Origin: Nelumbo lutea
Lineage: Eukaryota; Streptophyta; Magnoliopsida; Proteales; Nelumbonaceae
Reading direction: 5' to 3'
DNA length: 64,000 bases
Assembly (NCBI GenBank): GCA_022828595.1
Contig: JAKGHH010000002.1
Span: 71,396,383 to 71,460,382 of the forward strand
Shown: piece after piece, positions 35,501 to 47,500 of the stretch
Layout of the letters: each line of letters starts with the position of its first letter
Position numbering within the stretch: position 1 is the stretch's first letter
Translations under genes and position numbers: made by a program
The notes under the pieces: model-generated
Database searches by the model: none
Told to the model about the DNA's origin: nothing
What the model saw: only the letters and a program-made list of their open reading frames with translations

Positions 35501-38500
35501 GTGTTACCACCTTGCAACATGAAGAGTTATGCATCAAGTTGGGCATGTATGACATATATAGCCCAACTTTACAGGGAATGTTGTGATAATTAGTTTTTTA
35601 TTAATATGTCTAGAAACAGGGGCAATATTGTAATTCCAATATTATTTTACATCCTGATATAAAAGGGGATATGGGGCACCACCATATACCCATCATTATG
35701 ATTCTTTTCACTTCTCTCTTGACTATGCAATTCTCTAGGGTTTCTCTTGATAGATAACAAGCACATTTAAAGAGAAGGAAATTATCAATATGTGGTTAGA
35801 GATAATACATACATACATGATACATCTATATGGATAGATTGGTTGATAGATAGCTATAGATATATCCCTGTTGGCTTTGCCAGCCAAATCATTAGTAAAG
35901 AAGATTAAAGAACCCATGAACCTTCTAAATAACAATTACTTTAGGCCTAGAAGGAATTCCCATGTCCATCTCACGCTCCTTAATCATGCAATAAGTTCTA
36001 GTTTGAAAGAACCTCCTGCATGTCTAATATAAAGCCTTAGTTTATATCCATCTTTCACATTTAAAAACGTTATGTTCAGACAGATATTATAAATTGGGCA
36101 AAACTCCAATAAAAGGTTAGCTATAAGAATGACAAAAAAACAAGAAAATAGACACATGGCCATCTAGAGGGTCCTCTATACAATGTGACAGTAGGCATTG
36201 ACCAAAGGGTTCCTCCTTGTGGCAGAAATAGGTGGAGCATCTAGGGAGATTCTTTAATATTTTAAGACACAAGCGAAAAGCCAGTCTGACCAGCAAGAGA
36301 CTTGGCAGAAGATAACCTTTTTACCACTACTTCAAGTGCTTATTCAGAGGACCAAGAAAATGTTGTTAATCCTATATGTGGGGGTGCAATTTGGGTGGAC
36401 TCAGGTTGGGATTTTGTTAAAATTTGAATAGGTCCTGCTCAGAAGCCCGGGCCTGATGTAGTGTAAAATCCTTATATCGGATACCCAACTTACACCCTTA
36501 CCTATATGATATAGGCAACAAAAGTTGTAGTTCCACATTTGCCTCTAACAGGAAATAGTCAGAGGTTGTCAAATCAGCCCAATGGCATCCATGATTAACC
36601 TGATATTGAGTGGCATATCAAGTAAGATAGGAGTAATTGCTCAAATTAAATAGGCTCAACAAATGCCCCCTCACCTGCTCAAATTCAGAGGCCCAACCAT
36701 TAATGCCATGTTGTCGTTCAAATGAGTGAGCCCAAGTTTCAGGGTCACCATGTTCTGGTCTTTGTTGGCCATATTCAGAAACCCATCTATCTGCTGTATG
36801 AGACGGTCCAGGTCTGACAGCGTGTTGGGACTCATTCCAGTATTCCTCCAGCTCTCGGAACTTACCTGCTAGAGGCCCCTTAGCTCGAAGATCATAATCA
36901 ATATCTAAAGAATGTAATAGCGCATTCACCTGAGAAAAGGAAATAAACTGAAATGAATACCAAAGTGCTGTTAAGAAAATTAAGGTTAAAAGAAACATGA
37001 AGAAACATAAAAGACAGAAATTCCTAAAAACAGACCAAATCCTCACAAGAAGATTAAATAATCACATAAAACAACTTACATTCAAGAGACTACCTCCACT
37101 ATGAAGTCCACTCTATTGTTTCACAAATTACAATTTAACTCATCCATGTGAAAACCTTGTCAATCAAAAAAGAAATGACACAGAAACATAACATAGAGCT
37201 ACTTCAACATCAGATGCCCACTGCTGTATATAAGACCCCAACAAGTTGGAACCAGCATTGGGTGAGCAAAGTAGTGACTCATCTCTATGAACAATGTCAA
37301 GGTCATATAGCTTCATGATCGGTAATGGAGGATTATGGGAGAAAGAGAGCTTCTCTTTGTCAGGTGGTGGTATCAGATGTTACAATGTTGCACCAATGTT
37401 TAAACCTTCAATTTTGCTTGTAGGTTGTTTTATTAACTCAAATTTAGATATAAAACAAGTGGCAGAATGAGCAATATATAAATGGAAAACTACTAAACAG
37501 GTGGACTTTAGAAAGTTGGGCAGAGGACCATTTTATTTATTTGTTCCTGTAAAGAAGCGGATAATATTCTGGGGAAGGAGTTAAAGCATTGGTGTTATAT
37601 TGAGCTAAGGACTGCTTGTTGGACTCCATCAGTTAGGACACTAAATCAAATAATTTCAAAGAGGTAAGATGATAAGATCCATCTTGGGCCCCACCCTTCA
37701 TAGAGCTAACATTTGTGGGTACTGGGTGGATTATAAGAAATCAGACTGATGCTTAAGGGAGAAGATCTTGATGCTAGGTTGGATTTAGAGTGTTCCCCCT
37801 AATCAGAAGATAGTCATATAGCTGGTTTTGTTGTTGTAAGGGAGGTGTGCTGACTGGATCATTTCAGTTGCAGACAGGACACATGCAGACAGAAATGGAG
37901 GGTTAGGTTGGGAGATTGAAGAAAAAAATCAAAAAGTTAGGGATGTTTTTGGTACTATATTATGAGTTCTTATGAAAGTAAAAGTGGCCTGTTCATTTAA
38001 AAAGAGAAAGGTGGAGGCCCACTGAAAAGAGGCAGCACCATGGAACACATTGGGAAGGTAGTAGCATAGTTGTCAAGGTGACACCTAGGCGACTAGGCGG
38101 TTTTCCATGGTCGCCTCGCCCAAATGCCACGGATTTTGTATACTAGGCACCCACCCAAAGACTTAAGCGGGTGCCTACATACATCTAAGAATTTTTTTTA
38201 ATTTATTATTTTGATAATTTATTAGATGTTTTATTCTTTTAAAATAAAACCGGTTACATGCTATCATTTTATTATTAAGACAACAATACAAAGCCTTTTT
38301 CTTTTATTTATTCATAACATAAGGGTTTTTTCGGTTTGATTGGAGAGGGAGGAGAAACGAAGACTTCTTCTTCCAGCCCAGCTTCAGTCATTTTTTGCTT
38401 TTTTTTCGAAAAAACAGGGGCTCTGCCCCTATCTATACTTATCCCTTCCTCTACAGCTCCACCCATTCTTCTTTCGCCCCTGATTGTTCTCAGTCGCTAG

Positions 38501-41500
38501 TCCTAGTCTCAGTCCTTTTTTTTTTTTTGAGAAAACAGGGGCTCCGCCTCTATACTCCTCTCCACCCCTAACTGTTCTCGGTCGATAGTCTCAGTCCCTT
38601 TTTTTTCTGAAGAAACAGGGGCCTATACTCCTCCCTGCCCCTAATCCCCTATACTTCCTCTTCTTCTTCCACCCCTATACTCCTCTCCTCCCTTCCTAGT
38701 TCCTGCACTTTTTTTTTCAGTTAATAGTTAGTGTACATGCTTGCCAGTTATATGAAATTTATACTCATTTGAATGATTTATAGAGTTAATAGTTAGTGAA
38801 CATGCTTGCTAGTTAGCACACAAAACCAATAAAATAGCTTAGAAAAGCATAGATAAAGTAAAAACTCAAGAAAATTAACTTTTTAATATTCCAACACCTA
38901 GGCGACGCCTAGGCGCCTGAGCACCCTGTGGTCACCTCGCCTTGGTGCCTTGAAAACTATGCGTAGTAGGTTACTTTTTAGCTTGGAATTCTAGGGATAA
39001 GATGGGTATATAAGTCACAAAAGACAAAAGATCAGATTGGTATTAACTATAGGAGAACTAAGGATCATAAAGAGGTTTTTAGCGATAGATGAATTTGAAA
39101 CAGGTCAAGGGCTTCCAAGCAGAAATCAGTAGAAATGGTGGCAATCCTGGTCCTTCAAGAATTGGGGGAATGATAAGGGATAAGGGTGGTACTATTTGTG
39201 CTTTGTATTCAGGTCCTATAGAACAAGGTGATTCAGTAAGGGCAGAACTTCTGGCAGCAGATTTTGATGCACAAAGTTGAAAAACAGTCCTAGAAGTGGG
39301 GACTGTGTTTGAAACAAAGGAGACTAGCAAGAGAGATTAGAGAAGAAGAGAGAGCTGCGGCAAGGAGAGTTAGAGGATGAGTGTTTCGAACATAACCTCC
39401 CTCTAACTCTCTAATACACTTTTATTAAGTTAATCTTTTAGTAATTACAAGAGAGGTCCTTAATTGGACAAGAAATTACAAAAAGAGGAAGATAAAGATT
39501 ATGGGCCTAGAATAAGGCCCATTACAGAGAAGAACATAGAGATAACATACAGTAACAGCCTATGGACCATTCGGCCCATCTTCTCTACACTCCCCCTCAA
39601 GCTGAGCATAGATGTCAATCATGCCCAGCTTGCCAGTGTCATGATGAAGTCTTGCCTTGGAGATGCCTTTGGTGAGAAAGTCTGCCAATTGGCCTTCAGA
39701 GGTAACGAATGGAAAGCACACTTCTCCAGAGGAGACTCTTTCTCGGATAAAATGTCTATCAACTTCAATATGTTTGGTTCGATCATGTTGTACCGGGTTG
39801 TGAGCAATGTTGATGGCAGCCTGATTATCACAGTACAACATCATGGGTTTATCATGATCAATCCCAAGTTCTTCCATTAAGGACCTTAGCCACAACAATT
39901 CCGAGACCCCATGTGCCATGGCCCTATACTCTGCTTTTGCAGAAGATCTGACCACAACAGATTGTTTCTTACTCCTCCAAGAGACAACATTACCAGCCAC
40001 CAGACTGCAATATCCTGAAGTAGATCTTCTGTCATCCATATTGTCAGCCCAATCAGCATCAGTATAGGCTTCAAGTTTCAAGTGGTCATGCTTGGTAAAT
40101 AGGATTCCTTTCCCTGGAGAGCCTTTCAAATAGCACAAAATCCGTTCTGCTGCTGCCATATGAGTATCTCTAGGAGCATGCATGAATTGGCTAATGCAAC
40201 TGACAGCATACGCAATGTCTGGTCTAGTCATACACAGGTACAGGAGCTTCCAAAGAAGTCTCTGAAAAACCCCTTTGTCTTCCAACAGAGTTCCATCTGT
40301 AGCTGAAAGTTTGTGACTCATATCAATGGGAGTTGCAGTTGGTCTTGCACCCAGTTTTCCAGTTTCAGACAATAAATCAAGAACATATTTCCTTTGGGAA
40401 ATAAGGATCCCATCCTTGGATCTGGCAACTTCTATGCCAAGGAAGTATCTCAACTCCCCCAGATCCTTAATCTCAAATTCTGTACGGAGGAAAGACTTAA
40501 GAGCCAGAATGCCTGAGGCATCATCACCAGTCACTATAATGTCATCAACATACACAATGAGATACACTACGAAGGATCTACTTCTCTTCACAAACAGAGT
40601 ATGATCCAACTATGTCTAAACATAGCCGAATCTAACAAATACAGCTCTAAATCTCTCAAACCAGGCTCTAGGAGATTGTTTGAGACCATAAAGAGATTTC
40701 TTCAATCTGCATACCTTTCCTTGCATATCTTTCCCATACATCCCTGGGGGAAGGCACATGTAGACTTCCTCATGTAAGTCACTATTCAGGAATGCATTCT
40801 TTACATCCAACTGATAGAGAGGCCAATCAAAGTAAGCTGTCAGAGATAAAAGAACCCTCACAGATGTCATCTTGGCAACAAGGACAAAAGTCTCCAGGTA
40901 GTCAATCCCATACGTCTGTGTATACCCTTTTGCAACAAGCCTAGCCTTGTACCTCTCAATAGTTCCATCAGCCCTGTATTTAATGGTGAAAACCCACTTG
41001 CACCCAACCGGATCTTTCCATTCTGGAATCCCAAGAGCTTCTGAGACAGACCTAGGAATGGGGTTAGAAGCAACAGAAGAGAGATAGGCAAAGTATGAAA
41101 GAGAAAGCAGGTCATAAGAAAGGTGTTTGGAAATGCAGTGTGCAGTACATTTCCGCTTCCCTTTCCTGACAGCAATGGGGACATCAAGGTCTGGAAAAGA
41201 TGATTCTAAAGGAGTTGAAGCAGTACCTGTTATCTCATCTGTGATTGGGAATGTATGAGATTCATCTGTTGTAAGGGAAACCACTTGCTCATTCCTGGAT
41301 CTCTGTCTTTGATACACTTTGGGATTATGGATAGGGCGAGGGGGTAAAGAAATAGGGCCCCCTGGACAAGAGGTATGAAGTGATTAATCCTCCTTTGACT
41401 CATTTGGTGAGGATACATGTTTGTCAAGAGGCTCAGCTGAGACAGGAAGAGGAAGAACAAAAACTTGTGACAGACTCTCCCCCTGTGGACAAAGTCCATC

Positions 41501-44500
41501 CTAAGAGGAACTATAAAAAGGAGAAAGTTCATTAAAGGTAACATCCATAGAGACATGTCGGGTGCCAGTCTTTGGATCAAAACAGTAATAACCCTTTTGT
41601 GTGGGGGAGTAACCAAGGAAGATACATTTGTGGGCTTTCGTTTCAAACTTGTGTCTTTGCACACTTGGAATGTGAACATAGCAGGTACAGCCAAACACAC
41701 GAAGAGGAATTGGGAAGAGATCATTGTCTGGATGAAGAAGACTGAAGGGGGATTTAAACCCTAGAACCCTGGAAGGCATACAGTTTATGAGATAGGTAGC
41801 AGTAAGTACAGCATCACCCCAAAATCTTGTGGGAACATGTGAGGCAAACAAAAGGCTCCTTGCAACTTCAACAATATGTCTATTTTTCCTCTCAGCAACT
41901 CCATTTTGTTCAGGGGTTCTAACACATGAGCTTTGATGAATAACCCCCATGTCCGAAAGATACAAGGATAAACTCTTCTCAAAGTACTCTTTTGCATTGT
42001 CAGATCTGAAAACCTTAATTCTGGTACCAAATTGAGTTAGAACAAGCTCATGAAATTGCCTCACAAGTCTTGGGACTTCATCCCGGGATTTCATTAAGTA
42101 TATCCAGGTGAATCTAGAGAAGTCATCAATGAACAAGATAAAATATCTGTAACCCCCCATAGAGGATAAATGGTATGGCCCCCACACATTAGAGTGCACA
42201 ATATGAAAAAGAAAAGATGATCATTTATTGCTCACAGGGTAATTTTTTCTACAATGCTTTGACAACTGACAGGTATCACAATTGAGACTGGACACACTGA
42301 CTTCCTTAAACAGTTTTGGAAACAAATGGCTTAAAGCAGAAAAAGGTAAATGACCCAACCGACAATGACTCAACATAATTTGACTAACAGACTCTGAAAA
42401 GGTAGAACCAAAAGCAACATTCTTGGGATGATCACAGCATTGGCCAGGGGTGTCGAGCAAGTATATTCCATTCGCTTCATGGCCACTCCCAATCACCTTC
42501 TGAGACTTCAGGTCCTGAAACACACAGTGAGAAGGGAAAAAGGTTACACAACAATTCAATGGTTTGGTCAGGCTACTTACAGATAACAAATTGGTATTTA
42601 ATTTAGGCACATGAAGAGTGGAAGGTAAGAGTAAGGAGTCTGTAGCCTTGACAGTTCCCTTGCCGGAAATAGGGGCAAGAGAACCATAAGCTAAGGTGAT
42701 TTTGTCACGGCCAGGAAGTAAGTCATATAAAACAAATAAAGTGGAAAGGTTGGTCATGTGATTAGAAGCACCTGAGTCTATGATCCAAGGGGTTTTGTGT
42801 TTACCTGAGGTGGATGCATGGTTAGCGGAAGCCCTTATACCTGAGTGAGCAAAGGCAATGGTGGTTGAACTTCCAGAAGGGATGGATGATGAAGATGAAC
42901 CTTCAAGTTGACTGATCATCTTTCCAAACTTCTCATATTCAGCTTTCATGGCTGCCAACTGTACACTGGTAGATTCAACCTCTGTATATGCCCGTGGCTG
43001 CATGTGCACTTCTTGTCTTTCTACTATCATTCTTCTTCTGGAATCTGATAGGTACAAGATTGGGATGCAACTTCCAGCACTTGTCCTTTGAATGTTTCAG
43101 TTTCTTACAATATTCACACACCACTTCTTTCCTTCCTGAGCCACTGTGAGCTTCTGTAACCCCTTTGGGTTTAATTCCCATATTTGCAAAATGATCATTA
43201 ATATCAACTTCTTGAACCCGCACTTGCCTTCTACTTTCTTCACTGCTGACCAGAGTATAGGCTTGTGACAATGAAACATCTTCCTTGGACAAGATGTTTT
43301 GCTTTGTAATATCATATTCAGAATTCAGCCCTGTCAAGAATTCAAACACCCTATTCCGTTCAACCAATTTCCTGTATGTTTCAGCATCCTTAGGGGTATC
43401 CCAAGTCACGGCCTCTATCAAATCAATCTCTTGCCATATAGATTTTAAGATTGAGAAGTATGTTGCAAGTGACTTCTCCCCCTGTCTTAGATTTTTCACA
43501 TCACTTCTCAGTTTGTAAGCTCTAGCAACATTCAACTTCTGGGAATAAGTCTCTGCAACACTATCCCAGATCTCTTTAGCCGAATTCATCCACAGATAAT
43601 GTTGACTGATCTGTGGCTGCATTGAGTTCACAAGCCACCCAATCACAGTGTAGTTTTCTTGTACCCATTTCTCATAAGATGGATCATCCTCTGAAGGAGC
43701 TTTCTTGCTCCCAGAAATAAAACCCCATTTTCCCTTGCTACAAATATGGATTTTCACTGATTGTGACCAAGCTAAGTAATTGGTCCCATCAAGCTTGACT
43801 GTAGTTACAGCTAGCATAGAATCGGTTGGGGTTCCCAACATCTGCCCATATTCAGCAGTATTCTTGTTTTCAAAGTTTGAGAAATCCATCATGCAAAGTT
43901 CGGTGATAATTCTTTTCTTTTCTGTTTCAGCCTCCAAAAGACACCCAGCAACCTCCAAACACAAGATATTTCTGATTCTAACAGTCGATGTCCCAAGAGG
44001 AAGGCAAAAGAAATACAGTCCTTGAGAGACCTTTTGTCGAACACTCAGTGTGCAATACTTGACAGCCCACTGTTTACTATTTCATCCCTCACCGTTTACT
44101 GTTTCAGCCTTCAAGTAGGGGCTGGAATGAAGATGAGACTAGTACCTCTTAGTTTTAACAGTCTCAGCAACTTCCCAACCCAATAATCAGCCGAATAGGA
44201 CCTCCAAAAACAACCTAGAGATTTCTGGGTAGGAGCAGTCCAGCAACAGTGACCGAATGATGTAGTCTCAGTAGCAGTGATTCCAGGGGTATTTCGGCTA
44301 CTTGATAGTCCAAAAAAGAGATAAAAAACAACCTAGAAATCTCTGGATTAAGTCAGACCAGAGAATAGCCGAATAGTAGTACTGTTTTCAAGGAAACTTC
44401 GGCCCCTTTTAACAGTCCAAAACAGTGAAAAATTAACCCAGAAACAATTGAGCAAAGACTTACAGTAAGAGAGTCTCTGGTTTGTACAATAAACCAGGCC

Positions 44501-47500
44501 GAACACTTGTCCTCTAGGATGACTTCGAAAAACCCTTTTCTCTGATTTTAAATCAGGCAAAGCAACTTGTTCTCTGATTCTTCCTGGCCACCGAACCCTT
44601 CTCCAAGTGTGTAGAAGCTTGGGAACCCTCCAATGACCTCCAAGAATCAGGCGGATGACTGTAAACTCTCAGCCCTAGAACCTCCTCATGTAGTTGGCTG
44701 GACTAGAACCACATGAGGGACACGCCAAGCAGTGGCCTGCTCTGATACCAAGTTGAAAAACAGTCCTAGAAGTGGGGACTGTGTTTGAAACAAAGGAGAC
44801 TAGCAAGAGAGATTAGAGAAGAAGAGAGAGTTGCGGCAAGGAGAGTTAGAGGATGAGTGTTTCGAACATAACCTCCCTCTAACTCTTTAATACACTTTTA
44901 TTAAGTTAATCTTTTAGTAACAGCCTATGGGCCATTCGGCCCATCTTCTCTACACACAAAAAACTAAAGAAATAGGGATTGTAAGGTTGGCTATAGAAGG
45001 ATGTAGATATGTAAAACAATAATGTGGTCCCCACTGCTGCATGTCTATTTATATTGCTGTTAGTATGTTAGCTGGATTAGTTGGTAGTTATTTTCTGTTA
45101 TTTATAGCTTATATAAGCAGTAGGGGTAATACTGGTGTTTTACCTTGTTTTAAATCATTAATATAAATAATTGAGTGGGGCGACAATCTCAGTTATGACC
45201 CACACTATTCTCCTCTTCGTGTTCTCTCTTCTTCTTCTCCTCTTCTTCTTTTATTCTCTGCATTATTTCTTGTTTAATTTAGATCTAAACTAAGACTGAT
45301 TGCAGTCTTACTAAACAACAAAGGAGATTTGATGATAGTGGTAGGGTGGCTGAAGAAAAGTAAGGTAGTGATTTGGCAATTTCAAAATGAAATCAAACAC
45401 TTCAAGTGTCTCTCGAAAGGTCTGAATATTCAAATAAGATGGGTAAGAAGGTCAGCTAATTGTTTGGTGGATGGTTTGGCTAACAAGGAAGTCATAAACA
45501 GAAAATGTATTGGGCACAATTGTAAAAGTGGTGGGATGTGTTTGCTTTGAAACGGGTTTTTCAGTTTTTTCACAAACTATTGTTGTAACCTCTTTTTATT
45601 TCAAGCAATTAATGAATGATTTTCTGTGCTGTTGATCCAAAAAAAAGAAAGAAATCAGTAGAAATGGTTTAGACAACAGTGATGGATTGAGTCTCAACGA
45701 GTATTGGTGGATGGAGACTCTATGTCCACCCAAGTGAATAGGCTATTAGGAGTATAGAGCTGAAAACAGTGAGAGAGCAGGTTATTTGCTGGCTCCGATG
45801 GTGAAGATCATGAAACTAAATGAGAAAGTTTTGCTTGAAGTAGATATTTAAGGTAGGAGCCATTGCTTAGTGTACTGATAAAATCTCAACTTACCAGAAC
45901 GAGAACATAGTTTGTACAAAAAAAGCCAAACATTAGGTATGTATCCAGTTCACCCCTTCCAAGACCCCATATGGCAGGTACCAACATTGGATAATGGCCT
46001 TTTAGATATTTAAGGTACCTTGGAAGATGTGGATTTGCTTTGTTCTCAGGTGACGGTGAAGGATGATATCAATCCTAGGATAGAAGAGCTTCATCAAGGT
46101 AGGCAAGTTGAGTTCTAGCAAGTCAATGGACACTAAAGAAGATTGTTCAAAGAACATCTCATTTTTGCTTATCAGTGTCCAGGGTATTTGCCAGCCATGG
46201 TACATGTAGAAAATCAAACAGAGATACAGGTAAATCTCTTGATTGTTTGACCACAGACATACAGGTAAATCTCTTGATTGTTTGACTACTTCAGTAGTGG
46301 ATCAAAAAGTGGAGTAGAGGCCAGTGACAGTCGGCTACAACAGGTGAAGATGTTCTACAAGTAGAAGATGGTTATATATATTCCTACTGAAACAAATAGG
46401 GATGAGGGCATTGCCAGTATGGCTGTTCATCAAACCGATGAAACTGACCAACCTGACCCAATCCAACCCGAGTTGTTTGGTTTTCTAATTATTTTTGTCA
46501 GTTACAGTTTAGCTTTTTTGCTAATCCGAGAGGTCGGCTCAGTTTTGGTTTGATCATTTCAAACCGACTCAAACTGAACCACCCCAACCATAGATGTATA
46601 TTAATATTTTATATTTTAAATTTATATTTTTTTAATATGAGAATGTGAGAAATTTCCCATATTTCCTAGTTTAAAATATTTTATATTGTAATTTTTTTTT
46701 TTTAAATTCACTTTTAATAATACCATTAAAATTCTTTAAATTTAAATTTAACTTCTAAATTTAATTTTTTAACTTTAAATTTTTTGAACCAACTAACCAA
46801 ATCGAAAACCCACCCAAACCGATACAACCCAAGTTGGCCGATTTTCACCATTGGTAAGTCAGTTTCAGGTGACTAACTCCCCGACCCAGCCAGGTTAGTT
46901 CGGTTGGCCAAATAGCCAGGAACAAAACCAAACCAACCCGTGAACACCCCTAACTGCCAGTAGTGGAGTTGCTAGGAAAGGATCTATGTTCTGTTTGTGT
47001 GAGGATGGCACACAGGCATTTGGTTGCGGCATTACTGTGTCATAGGGGTGAATCCACTAAGAGATGACAACTAATTAGGTCACATCTTTTGATGTTTACA
47101 AGACTGAAGTCCAGTTGTCACAAGGACGTGGAGGGGTTTTGTTGTTAAAAGAATGCTCTCTAATCAAGGGCAATAACATTGGTATTGTTAGATGGGTAAA
47201 GGGACCAAAAAATGCTCATTTAATTCAATATGACAAAGTGTTTTACAGATTGAAAATGGCCTATGTACAAAAGGAGAGAATTGGACAATACCTTTTGTTC
47301 AGGTCATCAGGACAAGCCAAAGCATTCCAAGAGGTTACTTCATCTAATTCATAAAAGAAAAGAGGTTACTTCATCTAGTTTTTTTTTTTTTATGAGTAGC
47401 TGTGAAAATTCAAACAGTGAGAAAGAAACCCTCTTTATCTCTCCACAAAAAGCTTTCCTTAATCTTACAATTGTGCCCAAAAAAAGTTGATCCCTTTCCA

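Larger units (their letters stand above)
27699..35759 (+). mobile_element. Ty1/copia element III (old), carrying a MITE and two LINEs
   Basis: 5' LTR 27699-27883, primer site TGGCATCAGAAC at 27884, gag at about 28450-29440, protease motif IIDSGATNH at about 29580-29605. A nested MITE plus LINE interrupts at 29655-32644. The protease continues from 32645 ([18 protein letters not shown]), then integrase 33004-33500, hinge split by a LINE at 34157-34552, RT 34680-35240, RNase H to about 35570, 3' LTR 35579-35759. The LTRs are strongly diverged and no 5-bp duplication is evident, so it is old. Antisense to PEX5. Confidence 0.8.
39275..44954 (-). mobile_element. Ty1/copia element IV, near full length, with TG..CT LTR ends
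   Basis: LTRs 44751-44954 (5') and 39275-39589 (3') on the minus strand. Primer site TGGTATCAGAGC at 44739-44750, GAG 43964-42975, protease, integrase, RT and RNase H 43057-39600, polypurine tract TTGAGGGGGAG next to the 3' LTR. The 5-bp duplication CACAA at 39270-39274 and 44955-44959 fixes the ends at TGTAGA and CAACT. It is the best-preserved element in the window, disrupted only by one frameshift and a few stops. Same strand as PEX5, so its LTR signals are read in sense. Confidence 0.92.
39140..45649 (+). mobile_element. LINE RNase H fragment with a 19-bp target duplication, split by copia IV
   Basis: The duplication AGAAATCAGTAGAAATGGT is perfect at 39121-39139 and 45650-45668. The LINE starts at [20 protein letters not shown], runs to AELLAA at about 39260, is interrupted by copia IV (39275-44954), resumes at about 44960 and ends with RNase H ([34 protein letters not shown]) and a 3' UTR with an A-rich tail at 45639-45649. 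Antisense to PEX5. Confidence 0.9.

Noticed and set aside
47329..47377. The 18-bp direct repeats as the target duplication of the adjacent LINE
   Set aside because: Both copies lie on the same side of the LINE; no matching copy was found at its other end near 49200.
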